From Shewanella canadensis (lineage in GTDB: Bacteria; Pseudomonadota; Gammaproteobacteria; Enterobacterales; Shewanellaceae), in contig NZ_RXNU01000001.1 of NCBI RefSeq assembly GCF_003966225.1, forward strand, positions 310,001-374,000: a DNA stretch of 64,000 bases. Direction: 5' to 3'. Every line of letters begins with the position of its first letter. Position 1 is the stretch's first letter. Shown one piece after another: positions 35,243-43,696 of this stretch. The notes beneath the pieces are model-generated. The model made no database searches and was not told the origin of the DNA. It worked only from the letters and a program-made list of their open reading frames with translations. Both the position numbers and the translations under genes were made by a program.

Positions 35243-36784
35243 ATGGGAAGTGAGAAAAAAGGATTTACATACTTGGCTCTGGCAGGCTTAACGGCTCTGT
35301 TGGCCTCATCGGGCGCTATCGCTGCCGATAGAGATAAACCTGTTAGTATAGAAGAGCACACCATTCAGGCGCCGTTCAATCTTACTCACCCAGTGCTGCC
35401 CGTCGATCTCTTGCCCTCTCCCGGGAAAGAGCTGGTTACCTTCGGCGTGGATGACAACCTGCAAAAGTGGTTAGGTATTTACACATTAAATACCGACAAT
35501 CAACGTTATAGCCTATATCAAAAACTGCTACTGCCACCTTCGTTCTACTCTTTCGATATCAGCGATGAGAGTGATAACGGCCAGACAAAACAGGGACTCT
35601 ATTTTTTGTCCAGTGAGCATATTGTTCAGTATGTGCCCGAGAATAGTTTAGCCCCTTTCGATGTGATTACAGAGATTAACTCTATTACGCTAAAGAAACG
35701 TCCGGATTTCATCCGTCGAGGCGAGTTCGTGCGGGATCTTAACGGCGATAAGCTTGCCGATATTCTGGTTAGCGATTTTTCACAGGTCAGGCTTCTGATA
35801 GCGAAGGCTGAGGGAGGGTTTGAAGAGCAGACCTTGCCGATAACTCCACAGGTTAAAGTGAACAAGCATGGCGCCGAGTATATCGAGTCTAAGCTCTATA
35901 TCAGCGATGCCAATCTTGATGGTCGCAAAGATATCATTAAGATTGCCGAAGGTGAGTTGGAGGTGTACCCGCAAAATGAAACCGGCATGTTTAACACCTT
36001 GGCTAGCTATATCCCCGTCAGACAAGCGATCAGTGGTGTCGATTGGTGGAATAAGCGTGATGCTTTTGGTGAGTCGTTAGATCAAAGCTCCTTGATATAC
36101 AGGAAGGTGGAGGAGGTCAGAGACATCAATAATGATGGCATTACCGATCTTGTACTTAGATACACTAAGAGTTCTGGTGTACTGGATAGAGTCAATGATT
36201 ATGAAGTCTTTCTCGGTGAAAAGCTCAAGGGCAAGCTGGTTTTTCCGGCCAAGGCGAACAGTGTTGTGCGCGCGGAGGGGACATTAACGGGTTTGGAGTT
36301 TATCGATATCGATAATGATGACAAGCTTGAGGTGATGGTGGCCGGATTCGATATTGGTTTGACACAGATCATCGGTGCGCTGGTATCGGGTAGTATCGAT
36401 CAGGATGTGTATCTGCTTAAGATGGGCAAGGACAGTCTTTTCCCGGCTATGCCCAATGTATCCAAAGAGGTTGAGCTAAGTTTTAGTCTCACATCGGGTC
36501 AAAGTGGTAGCCCCGTGGTTAAGCTTGCCGATATTAACGGGGATAAATTACAGGACCTCCTACTTTCGGATGGTCAGGATAGATTAAAAGTTTACTTGGG
36601 TGATACTGGCGGGAAGCTATTTAAGCGTCGCAGTGAGGAATTTAATACCCTGTTGCCACAAGAGGGAAATATGTTGTCCAGTGACGACCTTAATGGCGAT
36701 GGCAAAGATGACATCTTAATTAAGTACGGGCGTCAGGATGACAAGAAGTTGTTAAGCCAATTTAAGGTACTTATTTCAGGTTAG
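35243..36784 (+). CDS. Exported FG-GAP/VCBS repeat protein
   Basis: From the ATG at 35243 the protein has 513 residues with a signal peptide ending near AIAADRD. It carries several calcium-binding-like D-x-N/D-x-D-x-x-D repeats: RDLNGDKLADIL, SDANLDGRKDII, RDINNDGITDLV, IDIDNDDKLEVM, ADINGDKLQDLL and DDLNGDGKDDIL, spread over the length as in a beta-propeller (FG-GAP) fold. It probably sits in the periplasm or on the surface and binds calcium. No enzyme domain is visible. The role is unknown. Confidence 0.85.
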   Translation: MGSEKKGFTYLALAGLTALLASSGAIAADRDKPVSIEEHTIQAPFNLTHPVLPVDLLPSPGKELVTFGVDDNLQKWLGIYTLNTDNQRYSLYQKLLLPPSFYSFDISDESDNGQTKQGLYFLSSEHIVQYVPENSLAPFDVITEINSITLKKRPDFIRRGEFVRDLNGDKLADILVSDFSQVRLLIAKAEGGFEEQTLPITPQVKVNKHGAEYIESKLYISDANLDGRKDIIKIAEGELEVYPQNETGMFNTLASYIPVRQAISGVDWWNKRDAFGESLDQSSLIYRKVEEVRDINNDGITDLVLRYTKSSGVLDRVNDYEVFLGEKLKGKLVFPAKANSVVRAEGTLTGLEFIDIDNDDKLEVMVAGFDIGLTQIIGALVSGSIDQDVYLLKMGKDSLFPAMPNVSKEVELSFSLTSGQSGSPVVKLADINGDKLQDLLLSDGQDRLKVYLGDTGGKLFKRRSEEFNTLLPQEGNMLSSDDLNGDGKDDILIKYGRQDDKKLLSQFKVLISG

Positions 36785-36875
36785 GGGCATCCTTGGTTAT
36801 AGAGCCTTTCTATAATTAACTTTTTATAAGTAACCACCTTTACGAAACAAACATACCTCTAGAGATAACATAGAG

Positions 36876-36896
36876 CAGCGCCGGGAGGCGCTGTTT
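36876..36896 (+). terminator. Terminator-like hairpin after the FG-GAP gene
   Basis: CAGCGCC-GGGA-GGCGCTG is a perfect 7-bp stem followed by TTTA. Confidence 0.6.
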
Positions 36897-37049
36897 ATGC
36901 TTCTGTTTACCTTTCCATTCCCTTAATCACAAACCTATAAATTTAATTACCTTCTATTACTCAAGCTTACAGTTCTTGACGCCTATTTTTTGTCATAAGT
37001 AGCAACCATGTAAATGGTTATAACAATTGGTAATCAAAGGGAGTTTATT

Positions 37050-38417
37050 TTGAAAAAATCTTTTTTATGGCAGGCGCTCATTCTATCCGGTGCATTGTTG
37101 GGGATGACGGCGTGTAGCAGTGATGATGAGGATAGCTCCTCCGACATGAGTTACATTCAATTTTACAATGCTTCATCTAACAGTACCTCGGCGCGACTAT
37201 CGATGGATGAGTATGAATATACCGAGGTGGACTTTGCCGATTCTATGGCCAGATACTCATATTCGACAGGTAGCGTCGAGTTGGCCATTGTTGGTAATGA
37301 TGAGTTAGGTGACGATCAGACCGTTTATGAGCAGAGCCTGAACCTGGGGAATGATGAGGAGCATCTGTTTATGTTGGTGGGTGATTACCACTCACCCGAA
37401 TTTATCGATATTAACTATCAAAGAGAGGAGATGGATGAGTTAAACAGCGATGAAGATGAAGACTATAGCAAGATGCAGCTTTTGGTGGCCCATACCGCGA
37501 TGAATAGTGCCGGGTTTGATGTGTATATTGGTCTCTATGGTCGTGAATTTATTGATGCGACGCTAATTGGGGAGGTGAATTACAGGGAGCATTCAGATGC
37601 GGTGATATTTGATACGGGCGATTATATCCTTTATCTGACTGAGCCGGACTCTATGGAGCCGATATACACAACAGCAAGCATGTCGTTATCGACTAACACC
37701 GTCTATAAGTTGATTATCCGGGAAAGTTTCGGCCCCGGCACGCCAAACATCACCATAGATAGTGTCGACTCGACGTCATCTCCTGTGACCTATGCCAATG
37801 TTGATGCACACGCCGAGTTTAGGCTGTTTAACGGGTTGAGTGAGCAAGGTAGCATCGATGCCGAGATGACTAACCATCTAGGTGCCATCCAGGTGAATGG
37901 TATTGGAGTGGGGAAGGTCTCTGTGTTTAAAGAGATAGATTTTGATGATTACGCCGTGCAAATTCAGCAAAGTGACTCAGGCGAGATATTGGCTAACAAC
38001 CTATTGGTGACCTTTAATCAGGACGAAAGCAGAACAATTTTTGTCTATCAGGATGAGGCCGGGGGGGTGAGAGGCATGACCTTAACCCATGATCTCAGAC
38101 CGAGGGCATTTGAGTATCAAATGCATTTTGCTAATCTGGTGCATGAGTTCGAGGATCTCACCGTTTATTTTGTTCGTTCCAGTGAAACCATTGAATCGGC
38201 AGAATATAAGATAGATGATGCTGACTTTGCCGAATTGAATTCGCTGACCATACCGTCCGGAGAGTATGAGATAAGCGTCGTGCAGCAAGACGACAATGAT
38301 GATTTGACCTTGCTTTATCAATCTGAGCTACTGAGCTTAGAGGGGGGAGGAAACTACTCGATGGCGCTGATTAAAGATACCTCTATGCCTTTAGGCTATC
38401 AGTTGTCACTCTTTTAA
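37050..38417 (+). CDS. DUF4397-like lipoprotein
   Basis: A TTG at 37050, 6 bases after AAAGGGAG, starts a 455-residue protein with a lipoprotein signal ending GMTAC. This start is better than the upstream ATG at 37014, which lacks a ribosome site. An acidic linker (SSDDEDSSSD) follows, then repeated beta-rich modules of the DUF4397 type (YIQFYNASSNSTSARLSMD; FRLFNGLSEQGSIDAEM; YQMHFANLVHEFEDLTVYF). Likely outer-membrane anchored. Function unknown. Confidence 0.8.
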   Translation: MKKSFLWQALILSGALLGMTACSSDDEDSSSDMSYIQFYNASSNSTSARLSMDEYEYTEVDFADSMARYSYSTGSVELAIVGNDELGDDQTVYEQSLNLGNDEEHLFMLVGDYHSPEFIDINYQREEMDELNSDEDEDYSKMQLLVAHTAMNSAGFDVYIGLYGREFIDATLIGEVNYREHSDAVIFDTGDYILYLTEPDSMEPIYTTASMSLSTNTVYKLIIRESFGPGTPNITIDSVDSTSSPVTYANVDAHAEFRLFNGLSEQGSIDAEMTNHLGAIQVNGIGVGKVSVFKEIDFDDYAVQIQQSDSGEILANNLLVTFNQDESRTIFVYQDEAGGVRGMTLTHDLRPRAFEYQMHFANLVHEFEDLTVYFVRSSETIESAEYKIDDADFAELNSLTIPSGEYEISVVQQDDNDDLTLLYQSELLSLEGGGNYSMALIKDTSMPLGYQLSLF

Positions 38418-38456
38418 TAGGGATCAAAAGCAATAGGGATTAAAGCAGTCGGTGCT

Positions 38457-38485
38457 AAAGCAGAGTACCTACTCTGCTTTTTATT
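38457..38485. terminator. Terminator after the DUF4397 gene
   Basis: AAAGCAGAGTA-CC-TACTCTGCTTT with 11-bp arms and a T-rich tail lies between convergent genes. With A residues on its left side it can work in both directions. Confidence 0.85.
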
Positions 38486-38501
38486 TGCCTTACCGTTACT
38501 C

Positions 38502-39467
38502 TTACACTTTTTCCGCTTCATTGGAGTTACGCATCAGGTTGAGCATCAAGGGGCTTGAGAGTAGGTCCTCTCTTTGTATGGAAAAAGAGACATAAGTATA
38601 TCGTTTGCCATTGTATCTGGCGCCATCGAGTCTATCGGTGAGGGGGTCCCCGGTGGCAACCCGTATACCTGTGAGAAAATCCATTAACTTGATCCCTATG
38701 TCAGATCTTGCCCGGTAACCTAATGCCTGGGTTAACGGGTTTTCGATAAGGCTCAATAACAGGTGAGTGAGGTAGTCCTCGGCGATATGCCGTCCGCCAA
38801 GATAAGCGCTGAGTATGTAAGTCGAGGCCGCCTGATCGCTATCGAGCAAATGTTCCGGTGTGAGTTCGCAGTCACCTAACTGACCCGTCAGCAGCAAGTT
38901 TAAGGTGTGAGGGCTGATCCTTAACAGAATGATATGACCTATAAGCACTCCGTCGACCTGATAGAAGGTCACCTCGGTAGAGGCGTGATTCACTAGTGGA
39001 GTGATAAAATCGGGGTTCCAATTTTCACGCTGACGGGTGAGGTTACTATGGTAGTGGCATATCCAGCGTATCATCTGGTCGGCATTGTCTGCGTGCTTAT
39101 TTATCTTGTCGAAATTGATGTTGTCGCACGGAATATAGGGGTGGGCTCCCATCACATGGTTGTAGCTGGTCTGTTGATCTAACATCTTTTGAAAAGCAGA
39201 CATCGTAGGTAGCTGCTTTAATTCAAATTCAGGGTTAGATAACAGCAGGTGCGCTTCATCTGCAAAGAATTCCATCAAGGCAATCTGACGTCGAATGTTG
39301 GGACTGACCTTACCTCGCTCCCAACGACTGATGGCGAGAGAGTCAATATCCGCAAACAGTTCACTGTAAGATTGCAACTCGAGTGCCAGCCCCTCTTGGG
39401 ATAACCCCCTCTGAGATCGCCTTTTTAAGAGGTACTCGTCTATTCCTGAAAATTGCTCTCTGGTCAT
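38502..39467 (-). CDS. XRE-type regulator with large C-terminal domain
   Basis: A 321-residue protein. The N-terminal helix-turn-helix (about residues 10-75) includes LLKRRSQRGLSQEGLALELQ and SLAISRWERGKVSPNIRRQI. The C-terminal 230 residues form an unrecognised domain that has an acyltransferase-like look (EVTFYQVDGVLIGHIILLRI, GGRHIAEDYLTHLLL) but no clear motif. It is divergent from the glycine-zipper lipoprotein, and a perfect inverted repeat at 39548-39568 lies between, so it may control that gene. Confidence 0.82.
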   Translation of the reverse strand: MTREQFSGIDEYLLKRRSQRGLSQEGLALELQSYSELFADIDSLAISRWERGKVSPNIRRQIALMEFFADEAHLLLSNPEFELKQLPTMSAFQKMLDQQTSYNHVMGAHPYIPCDNINFDKINKHADNADQMIRWICHYHSNLTRQRENWNPDFITPLVNHASTEVTFYQVDGVLIGHIILLRISPHTLNLLLTGQLGDCELTPEHLLDSDQAASTYILSAYLGGRHIAEDYLTHLLLSLIENPLTQALGYRARSDIGIKLMDFLTGIRVATGDPLTDRLDGARYNGKRYTYVSFSIQREDLLSSPLMLNLMRNSNEAEKV

Positions 39468-39547
39468 ATCACCCTCTTTCGTTCCACATCAGCGCATTCG
39501 CCCTAGGCATGAGGTTATTTTTTTTTCGGAGCCATGCCCTGATGTAA

Positions 39548-39568
39548 ATTTAATCAATCTGATTAAAT
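39548..39568. promoter_or_regulatory. Perfect 8-5-8 inverted repeat between regulator and lipoprotein
   Basis: ATTTAATC-AATCT-GATTAAAT is an exact palindrome with a five-base centre. Its place in the divergent promoter region makes it a candidate operator of the XRE-type regulator. Confidence 0.55.
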
Positions 39569-39618
39569 AGCCTTACTGACTGACCTGTAATGTAACGCTT
39601 TTTACTGAGGAACACACT

Positions 39619-40431
39619 ATGACAAACATGAGAAAAACCTTACTTGCTGCATTGTGCGTTTCACTCCTCAGTGGCTGTGCGAGTACCTCCGATGGCGAAA
39701 ATACAGAGCAAGACCGCAATCGTGGATTGAGAACCGGCGCCGCTGGTGGCGCAATCTTAGGTTTAGCCTTAGGTGCCGCCACCGGTGATGCGAGTCTGGC
39801 TGCTAAAGGCGCTATGGTGGGAGCCGCTGCTGGTGGCGCTGCAGGTGCCGCGGCAGATTATCAAAATGATCGGGAAGATCACCGTAATGAAAATGGTAAC
39901 AAGAACATTAACATCAATGGCTTGGGTAATATGTCTGACCCATCGGCACAAGCGACAAACGTGCCGCAAAATTGGGATAAGTTAGATGACTTTACCGGTG
40001 ATTGGCAGATTAATATCTGGGCATTGACCGAGGACGGAAAGCGTATCGAGGCCACCGGTGTTGCCAAAGGGAGCCTGGCTAAAACAACAACGGCTCAGTT
40101 GAATTTTGAGAAGCTCAGTGTCGATGGTATCTCCCATGAGTTAACCGGCCAGATCCAACTGGGCTTTACCCCCGCAGCCGGTTATAGCTTAGAGACGGAT
40201 TTCAGTAATAATGACAAGATGCGCTTCTCTGGCGAATATCAGGCTAACAATCAAAGATATAGTTATTATCCTGTCGGTGTAAAAGGGCAGACCCTATCGG
40301 GTGATGAACGTCATAACATGCGGGTCGAACTGCGCTTTGCCGGAAAAGATGTGTTTCTTGTCGACACCTTTACTCAGGTCAAAGGGGAAGATGTGCAGAT
40401 ACAATCCTATCGCTTCACCCGTCAGGGTTAG
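39619..40431 (+). CDS. Glycine-zipper lipoprotein
   Basis: A 270-residue lipoprotein (signal ending LLSGC) with a glycine/alanine-rich zipper at about residues 35-80 (GAAGGAILGLALGAATG and MVGAAAGGAAGAAADY), an Asn-rich linker, and a C-terminal beta domain of about 150 residues (FTGDWQINIWALTEDGKRIE). The zipper suggests insertion or oligomerisation in the outer membrane. GAGG precedes the ATG. The C-terminal fold is not recognised. A divergent copy of its last 20 codons follows the stop. Confidence 0.8.
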   Translation: MTNMRKTLLAALCVSLLSGCASTSDGENTEQDRNRGLRTGAAGGAILGLALGAATGDASLAAKGAMVGAAAGGAAGAAADYQNDREDHRNENGNKNININGLGNMSDPSAQATNVPQNWDKLDDFTGDWQINIWALTEDGKRIEATGVAKGSLAKTTTAQLNFEKLSVDGISHELTGQIQLGFTPAAGYSLETDFSNNDKMRFSGEYQANNQRYSYYPVGVKGQTLSGDERHNMRVELRFAGKDVFLVDTFTQVKGEDVQIQSYRFTRQG

Positions 40432-40459
40432 AGCCGGAAAGTACCCACTTTACTCCTGT

Positions 40460-40519
40460 ACTCAAGTTTAAGGCGAAGAGGTGCAGATACAATTTTGTCG
40501 ATTCAGCCGTCAAGGATAA
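40460..40519 (+). repeat. Echo of the lipoprotein 3' end
   Basis: Reads TQV-stop-GEEVQIQFCRFSRQG and TAA, against TQVKGEDVQIQSYRFTRQG and TAG in the intact gene, 88 bases upstream. The only damage in this stretch is AAA to TAA. Frame and stop are kept. Confidence 0.7.
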
Positions 40520-40551
40520 ACCCGGAGCTGTCAGCTTAATACCGAATAGAA

Positions 40552-40573
40552 ACGAGCCAGATGGCTCGTTTTT
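40552..40573. terminator. Terminator between lipoprotein and kinase genes
   Basis: ACGAGCC-AGAT-GGCTCGT with a 7-bp stem is followed by a T-run on the plus strand; it lies between convergent genes. Confidence 0.8.
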
Positions 40574-40582
40574 CATTTGAAT

Positions 40583-41851
40583 CTATTGGGCAAACCTGAG
40601 CGTTGCGATACAACCCGTTTCCGGAGCCGGGCTCAAGTTAAACTCCCAATCGTATCGTTGACATAGTGCATCGACAATCAATAACCCCAAACCGTGCCCC
40701 TCCGAGGATAGCTCGGACTCATTGAGTCCGGTGCCATGGTCGGTGATTCGAATACAATCTTGATCAACCTCTATGGCTATAACACCTGCATCGCTGGCAT
40801 TGATGGCGTTGTTGAGTAAATTTGTCAGTAACATTCGTAGCACTGACTCACTTGGCAGGATCTTAGGTTCGCACTGCATCTGCAGCGTAATGCTCAGGCC
40901 TTTACTCTCTGCCAGAGGTTGTACGTACTCTATGATGTGCTCGAGCTCCCTGCGGTTAATGGTTCTGAGTGTGACGTTCTCTTTCGCTTGTTCCTGTTTT
41001 ACCAGACTCAATAAAGCCTCAATGGTATGCTGCATATCCGTCGCAGCTTTAGCTATTCTATCTCTCTGCCTTGTCTGATATTCGGGTTCAGATTTTTGCT
41101 TAAGTAACCAGGTCGCCCCCTGAATGACGGTGAGAGGGGTTCTTAATTCATGGCTGGCATATCTGGCGAAGGCCTGTTCCTGTCGAATTAACTTCTCATT
41201 TTGTTGGCGGTAACGGTTAAGGCTATCCGCTAATTCATTAAACTCGGTGGCCGAGTCGCTTGGCACTGAGAAGTGGCTATTGGGATCGGTGGATTTTAGT
41301 TGTTGACTCAGCTGGGTTATGGGCGTTATCAATCTGCGGGTGAGCTTGATGATAGCGTAGCCAAACAGCAAAAAAAGCACCAACATGACGATGATGGATA
41401 TCAGGTTAATGCTGCGCCATTCGGTTGGAGATAATTCGACATGTTCGGCATTCATGACTATCAGTAAGGGAAAGCGTTCACCATCTTGAATGTACTCACT
41501 GCGGTAAAGAAAAAGATCATTGAAATCGCTGTTCTGGATCTCATCGAGAAAACCGATAGGGTACTGAGCTAAGGCTCGGTATTTTTCCGGTAGATCCTGA
41601 ACGCGATTATAGGCCCGGATACTGGTTGTGATAATTAACGGGGATTTAGCCTCATGCTTGAATTGAACGATTGCCGTACCGGCACTTTGCTGTAATGTTC
41701 TGCGGTTTAACTCATCCTCCAACCAATACAGCATTGATTGACTGAGCACAAAGAGGGTAGCCCCTACGACTATGGCAATGAAGGCAAAATAGAGGCTAAG
41801 TTTGCTTGTCATTGTATTAGCTGGACTTCTTTTCGTGAGGGAGTTCAACAT
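40583..41851 (-). CDS. Sensor histidine kinase (QseC/PmrB-like architecture)
   Basis: A 422-residue kinase with membrane segments at about residues 18-42 and 148-168 around a periplasmic domain of about 105 residues, a HAMP region (TRRLITPITQLSQQL), His234 in RYASHELRTPL, N-box NLLNNAINASDAG and glycine motif GHGLGLLIVDAL. The start overlaps the stop of the response regulator gene by one base, so the pair is one operon read leftward. It faces a lipid/LPS glycosylation module; sensing of envelope conditions is plausible but inferred. Confidence 0.9.
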   Translation of the reverse strand: MLNSLTKRSPANTMTSKLSLYFAFIAIVVGATLFVLSQSMLYWLEDELNRRTLQQSAGTAIVQFKHEAKSPLIITTSIRAYNRVQDLPEKYRALAQYPIGFLDEIQNSDFNDLFLYRSEYIQDGERFPLLIVMNAEHVELSPTEWRSINLISIIVMLVLFLLFGYAIIKLTRRLITPITQLSQQLKSTDPNSHFSVPSDSATEFNELADSLNRYRQQNEKLIRQEQAFARYASHELRTPLTVIQGATWLLKQKSEPEYQTRQRDRIAKAATDMQHTIEALLSLVKQEQAKENVTLRTINRRELEHIIEYVQPLAESKGLSITLQMQCEPKILPSESVLRMLLTNLLNNAINASDAGVIAIEVDQDCIRITDHGTGLNESELSSEGHGLGLLIVDALCQRYDWEFNLSPAPETGCIATLRFAQ

Positions 41852-42537
41852 CAGTTGCTCGTTAGCTCAAGTTTAAAACCTATCTTAGGTACGGTGATCA
41901 GTATGGGGGTTTCGAAAGGTTTATCGAGCTGATTTCGCAGCTGATACATATGGCTGCGTAAAATATCATTACTCGGCGGAGTGTCGCCCCACAGCTCATC
42001 GATAAGCTCTTCTCGTTTTACGATATTGGGTGCTTTATGCATAAGATAATGCAAAATTTGATAACAGGCTGGTGTGAGCGCGAGCTTTTTACCACCGCGA
42101 TAGACTTGATGCTTTGCGGTATCGAGTTCAAGAGAGCCATATTTAAGTACACCTCGGGCGACTTTCCCCTGATGCCGGTTAATTAAGGCCGTTACTCTGG
42201 CGTTGAGCACATCTAAGTCGAAGGGTTTTGCCAGGTAGTCATCGGCGCCTGAGGCAAAACCATTTAAAAGATCTTGCTTATCATCCAGAGCCGTTAACAT
42301 GAGGATAGGTGTGGTGCAGCCCATTTGTCGTAACTTTTTGGCTACGGTTAAACCATCCATCTTGGGCAGCATAAGATCTAAGATTATTAGATCGAAACAT
42401 CCATCGAGTGCGAGCTTATAGCCTAGCTCACCATTAGCCGCAAAATCGACCTCTGTTCCCTGGGATTCAAAAAAGTCGGCAAGTATACCTGCCACATCCG
42501 GGTTGTCTTCGACAATGAGTAGTTGTGTTAAAGCCAT
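41851..42537 (-). CDS. OmpR-type response regulator
   Basis: A 228-residue regulator: receiver with Asp54 in LIILDLMLPKMDG and Lys in DDYLAKPFDLD, winged helix C-terminus with LTPACYQILHYLMHKAPNIV and LRSHMYQLRNQLDKP. It is the first gene of the operon with the downstream kinase. The divergent glycosyltransferase genes start 127 bases away and are the natural candidate targets. I do not see a PmrA-type direct repeat in the gap. Confidence 0.92.
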   Translation of the reverse strand: MALTQLLIVEDNPDVAGILADFFESQGTEVDFAANGELGYKLALDGCFDLIILDLMLPKMDGLTVAKKLRQMGCTTPILMLTALDDKQDLLNGFASGADDYLAKPFDLDVLNARVTALINRHQGKVARGVLKYGSLELDTAKHQVYRGGKKLALTPACYQILHYLMHKAPNIVKREELIDELWGDTPPSNDILRSHMYQLRNQLDKPFETPILITVPKIGFKLELTSN

Positions 42538-42664
42538 CTGTTCCTCTGATTAACGATAGAAGCTAATTATTACACGATTTTGTAGAAGAAATGTCGATGA
42601 TAATAAATTCACATAGTTAGCTGTATGTTTGCCTCAGTTTTCTGTTTATTGAAGGTTTCTTAGT

Positions 42665-43696
42665 ATGGCACAGCCAACGTCAACAAATCGCGGTGATGGT
42701 CAGATTTGTCTCTCTATTCTTATTCCTATGTACAACGAGGCTGAAATGCTTCAGCCACTCTTTTCCCGTTTAAGCCAAGTGTTATCGAGTATCCCCGAGT
42801 CCTCTGAGATCGTATTTATAGATGATGGGAGTAGCGATAAGACCTGGGATCTACTGCAGCAGTTACCCGTCTCATCAAGTGAACATCAGTGCATTCGTCT
42901 GAGTCGAAATTTTGGTAAAGAGGCGGCTATGACCGCAGGATTAGAGCAGGCAAGGGGGTTGGCGGTTATCCTGCTCGATGCCGACCTTCAGGACCCTCCG
43001 GAGTTGATCCCTCAGATGTTGCAGGCTTGGAGGGAGGGCTTCGATGTTGTCAATATGAAGCGCAGGAAACGCTTGGGGGAATCCTGGTTTAAGCGTCTGT
43101 CTGCTGCCGCCTTTTATAGGGTGATCAATAGTATGGCTGAGTCGCCCGTTCCGGAGAATGTCGGAGATTTTAGGCTGATAAGCCGTCAGGTAGTAGACAG
43201 TATCAACGAATTACCCGAAAGAAATCGATTCATGAAAGGGATCCTGAGCTGGCCGGGGTTCTCTCAGACCGAGATACTGTTCGATCGTGATCCCCGCCAT
43301 CTCGGAGAGACTAAATGGAATTACAGCAAGCTTATCGGTTTAGCGATGGATGGCATCACCTCATTTAGTATCAAGCCATTGAGGTTGGCGACTTGGGCCG
43401 GTCTACTCACCGCCTTCTCAGCATTTACCTACGGTGGTTGGGTATTTTTGAAGACGGTATTATGGGGCGGTGAGGTGGCTGGTTATCCATCATTGATGAT
43501 AGTGCAGGTGGCTCTGGCCGGGGTTCAGCTATTGGCTCTGGGTTTGATTGGTGAGTATTTAGGTCGAGTATTTATGGAAGTAAAACAGCGGCCAATATAC
43601 CTTATTCGCGAGGTCGAGCAGCAGCAAAGCACACGTACCAGTGTGAGTCATGCTGAGGTGGGTGAGAATGTTCGCTACCTGGAGTCGACGCGATGA
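42665..43696 (+). CDS. Family 2 glycosyltransferase, GtrB/ArnC-like
   Basis: A 343-residue protein with a GT-A domain (SILIPMYNEAEMLQPLFSRL; FIDDGSSDKTW; metal motif DADLQDPPE near residue 101) and two C-terminal membrane helices (about 240-310). This is the architecture of enzymes that charge undecaprenyl phosphate with a sugar. It overlaps the next gene by 4 bases, forming one operon with a GT39 transferase and GtrA. The sugar cannot be told from sequence. Confidence 0.92.
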   Translation: MAQPTSTNRGDGQICLSILIPMYNEAEMLQPLFSRLSQVLSSIPESSEIVFIDDGSSDKTWDLLQQLPVSSSEHQCIRLSRNFGKEAAMTAGLEQARGLAVILLDADLQDPPELIPQMLQAWREGFDVVNMKRRKRLGESWFKRLSAAAFYRVINSMAESPVPENVGDFRLISRQVVDSINELPERNRFMKGILSWPGFSQTEILFDRDPRHLGETKWNYSKLIGLAMDGITSFSIKPLRLATWAGLLTAFSAFTYGGWVFLKTVLWGGEVAGYPSLMIVQVALAGVQLLALGLIGEYLGRVFMEVKQRPIYLIREVEQQQSTRTSVSHAEVGENVRYLESTR

